A stretch of DNA of 64,000 nt from Pelagibius sp028280305 (GTDB taxonomy: Bacteria > Pseudomonadota > Alphaproteobacteria > Kiloniellales > Kiloniellaceae): the NCBI RefSeq assembly GCF_965233615.1, contig NZ_OZ247495.1. One strand, given 5' to 3'. Positions 60,423-64,000 of this stretch are shown here, one piece after another; the stretch's first letter is position 1, and each line of letters begins with the position of its first letter. The notes under the pieces are model-generated. The model did no database searches. It had not been told where the DNA came from and worked only from the letters and a program-made list of their open reading frames with translations. A program made the position numbers and the translations under genes.

Positions 60423-61154
60423 TCATGCAGCCTTGATGAAAGGCTGCAGAGCACCGCGCACCGCCTGCGCGACCTCCACGGCATTGGGCGTGTCGGAATG
60501 GACGCAGACCGTCTCCGCCCGCACCGGAATGTCGTTGCCCTCGACACTTGCAACGCGACCTTCCTGAACGGCCCGCAGGCAGCGCGCCGCGGAGTCTGCG
60601 GGATCGACGGCTTCGTGCTCACGGGTGATGATCAGCCCGCCGTCCTTGTCGTAGCCGAGGTCCGCGAAGTATTCGGCCAGAAAGGTCATGCCGCGGGCCC
60701 GGCAGACGTCTTCCTGCTGGGTGCCGGCGAGGCCATAAACAGGGACGCCGTAGACGGCAACCGCATCGCAGATGGCCTCCGCTACCGCCTTGTCCCGCGC
60801 AGCCATGCCGTAGAGGGAGCCATGCGGCTTGATGTGGTTCAGCGCCATACCCTCGGCATCGAGGAAGGCTTTCAGAGCCCCCACCTGATAGAGGATGCAG
60901 GCCGTCAGTTCGTCGGGGCGCATTTTCATCTCCCGGCGTCCGAAGCCTTGCAGGTCGGGCAGGGAGGGATGGGCGCCCACCCGCACGCCGTTGGCCTTCG
61001 CCAAACGCACCGTCTGGCGCATCACGGTCGGGTCGGAAGCGTGAAATCCGCAGGCGACGTTGGCTACGGTTATGAAAGGCATGATGCCCTCGTCATCGCC
61101 CATCTTGTAGAGCCCGAAGCTCTCACCCATGTCGCAGTTGATATCCAATGCCAT
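60423..61154 (-). CDS. pxpA: 5-oxoprolinase subunit A (LamB/YcsF family)
   Basis: A 243-residue protein of the PxpA family. The N-terminus MALDINCDMGESFGLYKMGD and then ANVACGFHASDPTVM and VGAHPSLPDLQGFGRREM are family hallmarks; YGMAARDKAVA and THEREHEAV-like motifs follow. I start at ATG 61154, with GGGAAAAG upstream. A GTG at 61202 would overlap the hyuB2 stop as GTGA and add 16 unconserved residues; translation could reach the true start by coupling. It begins the pxp/biotin block and follows hyuB2 directly. Confidence 0.92.
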   Translation of the reverse strand: MALDINCDMGESFGLYKMGDDEGIMPFITVANVACGFHASDPTVMRQTVRLAKANGVRVGAHPSLPDLQGFGRREMKMRPDELTACILYQVGALKAFLDAEGMALNHIKPHGSLYGMAARDKAVAEAICDAVAVYGVPVYGLAGTQQEDVCRARGMTFLAEYFADLGYDKDGGLIITREHEAVDPADSAARCLRAVQEGRVASVEGNDIPVRAETVCVHSDTPNAVEVAQAVRGALQPFIKAA

Positions 61155-61198
61155 CAGCTTTTCCCGTTCTCGAAAATCGGTTGATCGCCCATATCCCT

Positions 61199-62968
61199 TC
61201 ACGCCACCTGCTGACGCATTTGCTCCCGCAACGCCTCAGTCGCCGGAAGGTCGACGTCCTCATCGTCGGTGATGACCACGCCGTAGGCCTGACGGGCGTG
61301 CTCCGTTGTGCAAAATCCATCGAGCACGTCCTCACAGACCTGCTCGGGCGAGCGCTCCAGCGGATCGCCGAAGCCGCCGCCGCAGGGTGCGTAGAAGGCC
61401 ATCACATCGCCGGCTCTCACCGACACGCCCGAGAACTTGGCCGGCAGTTGCTCTATCCCTCTGTCTTCCAGGACGTTGTAGACCTCGACCTTGCCGACCG
61501 CGCCCGGCGCCCCGCCGAATGCGCCCCAGGGCGTATCGAGATGGCGCTCGTTCTCGTGGGTGATCGAACCATCGGTCAGCAGTCGCTGCGCCTTGACCAC
61601 GCCGATTCCGCCACGGTACTGACCGGCCCCCGGCATGACGTCGTCGCGCAACTCATAACGGTCGCAGATCATCGGGAGGTGCATGCCAAGATCCTCGATC
61701 GGATTGTTGCGGGTGTTACACATCAGGTTGTCTATGGCATCGGGCCCGTCGGACTGTGGTCGCCCGCCATAAGCACCCTCATTGACCTCCAGAAACACCC
61801 AGTAGTCGCCGCTCGGCCGAATACCGGAATAGGCAACGAAGGAGAGGCTGGCGGAATTGCCTGCAGTGACCAGCTCCGGCAGAACCGGCGACAGCGCCTT
61901 CACGATGAGGTCGATAACACGGTTGCACTGGGTGAAACGGGCCTCGGCCGCTGCGGGGAACTCCGGATTGAAGATCGATCCCTTGGGCGCGATCACCTTG
62001 ATCGGACGGAAAGACCCTTCGTTTTGTGGAACGTACTCCTCAGAGGTTGCGGTATCCAGAAGCAGCGCCCGGAAGGCGAAGAAACAGGCGACCTTGGTCG
62101 AGCCCTCGAAGGGGACGTTGAAGCCAGTCGGCACCTGGTCGGCCGAACCGGTCAGATCGACCTCGACCGAATCGCCCTGGACGCGCACGCAGACCTTGAC
62201 CGGCAAGCGCGTGTCCCGGTTGCGCCCGTCATCGTCCAGGAAACCCTCGGCATAGTACTCGCCATCGGGAATCTCGGCGATCCTGCTGCGCAGAATACCT
62301 TCCGAGTAGTCCATCAACTGGCCGGAAGCGGTCAATACCGTTTCCTTGCCATAGCTTTCGATCAGTTCGACAAAGCGCCGGGCGCCAAGCTTGACCGAGG
62401 CGATCTGTGCCTCGATGTCGTCCTGCAACTGTTTGGGCATGCGGCTGTTGTGGCCGAGGAACTGCCAGATCGCCTCGTTCCGCTGGCCCTTTTCGTAGAG
62501 CTTGATGCCGGCAAACAACATACCCTCGGCGAAGACATCGGGTATGTCGATGATCAGGCCGGGGGTCGCCGAGCCGATATCGACATGATGGGCGGTATTG
62601 GCCGAGAACCCGACCAGCTCGCCCTGCCAGAAGATCGGCATCACCACGGCAATGTCCGGCGAGTGGCTGGCGCCGTAATAGGGGTGGTTATGGATGACGA
62701 TATCGCCTTCGTGCCATACACCGCCCTGCAACGAGTCCTGGATGCCGCGCAGGTAGCCGGGAATCGAACCGATGTGCAGCGGCGTCGAGTCCGACTCGCA
62801 AAGCGTGTTGAAGTCAGCGTCGAACAACCCGGCGCCGAGATCCTGCGACTCCCGGATGATCGAGGAGAAAGACATGCGATAAAGCACATGCCCCATCTCC
62901 TGGGCGATGGTGTCGAAGGCACCGGCGATCACCTGTAGGGTGATGGGATCGACTTCCTTGCTGGTCAT
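61199..62968 (-). CDS. hyuB: Hydantoinase/oxoprolinase subunit B (second pair)
   Basis: A 589-residue protein of the HyuB family. It starts VDPITLQVIAGAFDTIAQEM, has HEGDIVIHNHPYYGASHSPD with likely metal ligands, FSANTAHHVDIGSATPG and GGIGVVKAQRLLTDGS, and ends CGGGFGDPLERSPEQV. GGAGAG precedes the ATG. It lies 21 bases behind hyuA2. Its sequence is as distant from the first HyuB as expected of separate subfamilies, so the two pairs probably act on different substrates or steps. Confidence 0.92.
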   Translation of the reverse strand: MTSKEVDPITLQVIAGAFDTIAQEMGHVLYRMSFSSIIRESQDLGAGLFDADFNTLCESDSTPLHIGSIPGYLRGIQDSLQGGVWHEGDIVIHNHPYYGASHSPDIAVVMPIFWQGELVGFSANTAHHVDIGSATPGLIIDIPDVFAEGMLFAGIKLYEKGQRNEAIWQFLGHNSRMPKQLQDDIEAQIASVKLGARRFVELIESYGKETVLTASGQLMDYSEGILRSRIAEIPDGEYYAEGFLDDDGRNRDTRLPVKVCVRVQGDSVEVDLTGSADQVPTGFNVPFEGSTKVACFFAFRALLLDTATSEEYVPQNEGSFRPIKVIAPKGSIFNPEFPAAAEARFTQCNRVIDLIVKALSPVLPELVTAGNSASLSFVAYSGIRPSGDYWVFLEVNEGAYGGRPQSDGPDAIDNLMCNTRNNPIEDLGMHLPMICDRYELRDDVMPGAGQYRGGIGVVKAQRLLTDGSITHENERHLDTPWGAFGGAPGAVGKVEVYNVLEDRGIEQLPAKFSGVSVRAGDVMAFYAPCGGGFGDPLERSPEQVCEDVLDGFCTTEHARQAYGVVITDDEDVDLPATEALREQMRQQVA

Positions 62969-62989
62969 GTTTCGCTCTCCAACCTGAAA

Positions 62990-64000
62990 TTAGACGGTCA
63001 CATGCATGTTGCCGGATTCCAGAACCCGGGCCGTGCACCCCGGGGGTACCAACGTGGTCGAATTGTGTTGGATGACGATCCCCGGTCCCGGCACTTCATG
63101 GCCGGCCATGAGCTTTCCCCGGTCATAGCGCGGCGTCTCCAGTGTCTGGCCGTCATCGAAGGTCGTCGGCCGGTTGAACAGAAAGGCGCTGTCGATCCCG
63201 GCACCATTGGCTTTTGCGAGCTTCGGCCATTCCAGGCTCTCGACATCCGCAACGCCGATGACGCGCAGAGTCACGACCTCAACCAGCGAACCCTCAAAGG
63301 CGTAGCCATAATCCTGCTTGTGCTGGCGGTGAAAGTTCTGCATCACGATGTCCTTGTTCTCCAAGGTCACCGGACCACCCGGCATCTCCGCCCGCAGCTC
63401 GAAGCCCTGGCCCTGATAGCGGCATTCGGCGATCCTGACGAAGCGATGCTTCTCCGGCGGCACGCCGTCCGCCACCAGCCGTTCGCGGCAGAGCTGCTCA
63501 AGCTTCTCTGCATGAACATTGATGTTATCCAAGGTCTTCTGATCTGCATCGTTGAGGATGGCGAGGACCGAGCGGGTGAACTCGTACTGCATGTCGGTCA
63601 CCAGCAGCCCCACCGCCGCCGTGATGCCCGGGGCGGGTGGCACGATCACCTCGTTGGCCGAGACGATGCGCGCCAGGGCGACGCCGTGTAGCGGGCCCGC
63701 GCCGCCAAAAGGCATCAAGGCGAAGTCGCGCGGATCAAAGCCACGGGCCACCGAGTTGGCGCGGATTGCCAGGGCCATGTTGTTATTGACGATCTTTATG
63801 ATACCGAGGGCTGCCTCTTCGACCGACAGGCCCATGGGCTTGGCCAGTTTCTCGTCGATGGCCTGGCGCGCCAGGTCGGGATCGACTTTCAGGTCGCCGC
63901 CCAGCAACTTGTCGGCATCAAGCCGGCCGAGAACCACCTGTGCATCGGTGACCGTCGGCTCCTCACCGCCTTTGGCATAACACACCGGCCCCGGGTCGGC
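62990..64000 (-). CDS. hyuA: Hydantoinase/oxoprolinase subunit A (second pair), 5' part outside the window
   Basis: The frame is open to the last base of the window: ADPGPVCYAKGGEEPTVTDA can be read across 63985, so the gene continues to the right and the apparent start there is internal. About 336 C-terminal residues are visible, roughly half of the usual 690. Conserved blocks are VTDAQVVLGRLDADKLLGGD, IVNNNMALAIRANSVARGFD and PRDFALMPFGGAGPLHG. It ends with the tail domain VTLRVIGVADVESLEWP. It is the most upstream visible gene of the array and is followed by its partner hyuB2. Confidence 0.9.
   Translation of the reverse strand, partial: ADPGPVCYAKGGEEPTVTDAQVVLGRLDADKLLGGDLKVDPDLARQAIDEKLAKPMGLSVEEAALGIIKIVNNNMALAIRANSVARGFDPRDFALMPFGGAGPLHGVALARIVSANEVIVPPAPGITAAVGLLVTDMQYEFTRSVLAILNDADQKTLDNINVHAEKLEQLCRERLVADGVPPEKHRFVRIAECRYQGQGFELRAEMPGGPVTLENKDIVMQNFHRQHKQDYGYAFEGSLVEVVTLRVIGVADVESLEWPKLAKANGAGIDSAFLFNRPTTFDDGQTLETPRYDRGKLMAGHEVPGPGIVIQHNSTTLVPPGCTARVLESGNMHVTV

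Noticed and set aside
61148..62938. 596-codon plus-strand frame opposite hyuB2
   Set aside because: Composition and repeats of D, H, R and G are those of a GC-rich antisense frame; the minus strand encodes an intact HyuB with all family motifs.

Overview
The window is 64 kb of GC-rich, densely coded chromosomal DNA with no phage, insertion sequence, CRISPR array or rRNA operon that I could see, and no tRNA that I recognised. Gene families (TAXI binding protein, DUF1194, PleC/DivJ-type kinases, YejF-like ATPase followed by GhrA, many amino-compound transporters and oxidoreductases) and the dispersed palindromic repeats suggest a heterotrophic, probably marine or soil, alphaproteobacterium of the Rhodospirillales type. 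That placement is inference from gene content, not from a marker gene.

0-25 kb is mixed housekeeping and accessory metabolism: the 3' part of a YejF-like peptide ABC ATPase with ghrA behind it; a MarR regulator, an M17 aminopeptidase and a GST; an orphan TAXI binding protein; a three-gene module of a cupredoxin-like secreted protein, a mercuric-reductase-like flavoprotein and a TVP38 membrane protein; a TPP-riboswitch-controlled thiazole/pyrimidine salvage pair (thiM-tenA, coupled by an ATGA overlap); an SLC13 permease; a PAS sensor kinase; a Tat-exported PhoD phosphatase with a clear terminator; a TauE permease divergent from a LysR regulator with a perfect palindrome between them; an adenine-deaminase-type ADA protein and an SDR; a PLD-family protein; DUF1194; GFA; MFS. 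Two copies of one palindromic repeat element and one copy of another lie at gene ends here.

25-48 kb turns to amino-compound catabolism: a class V aminotransferase, a CpdB-like periplasmic nucleotidase, a Gfo/Idh/MocA oxidoreductase, a sensor kinase next to a PilZ-like protein, then a minus-strand operon (diaminopropionate ammonia-lyase, M24 peptidase, maleate isomerase/Asp-Glu racemase, sugar-phosphate isomerase) that resembles ectoine-utilisation clusters in gene classes. A second cluster follows: PuuB-like amine oxidase, then MocR regulator - PotDABC-type ABC importer - GMC oxidoreductase on the minus strand, and an enolase-superfamily enzyme with an aldehyde dehydrogenase diverging from the MocR gene. 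Repeated ATTGG boxes sit in the MocR control region.

48-64 kb is the most striking part: one continuous minus-strand array of 14 genes entering from beyond the right edge. In transcription order it reads hyuA2 (partial) - hyuB2 - pxpA - biotin carrier - biotin carboxylase - pxpB - pxpC - cupin - polysaccharide-deacetylase/PuuE-type hydrolase - small CxxC protein - CobW/ZNG GTPase - hyuB1 - hyuA1 - a signal-less PotD-family binding protein. It combines two different ATP-dependent hydantoinase/oxoprolinase pairs, the PxpABC 5-oxoprolinase, a dedicated biotin carboxylase and carrier, and a metal-chaperone pair. I read it as a cyclic amide/imide (lactam, hydantoin) degradation system; the substrate is not evident from sequence.
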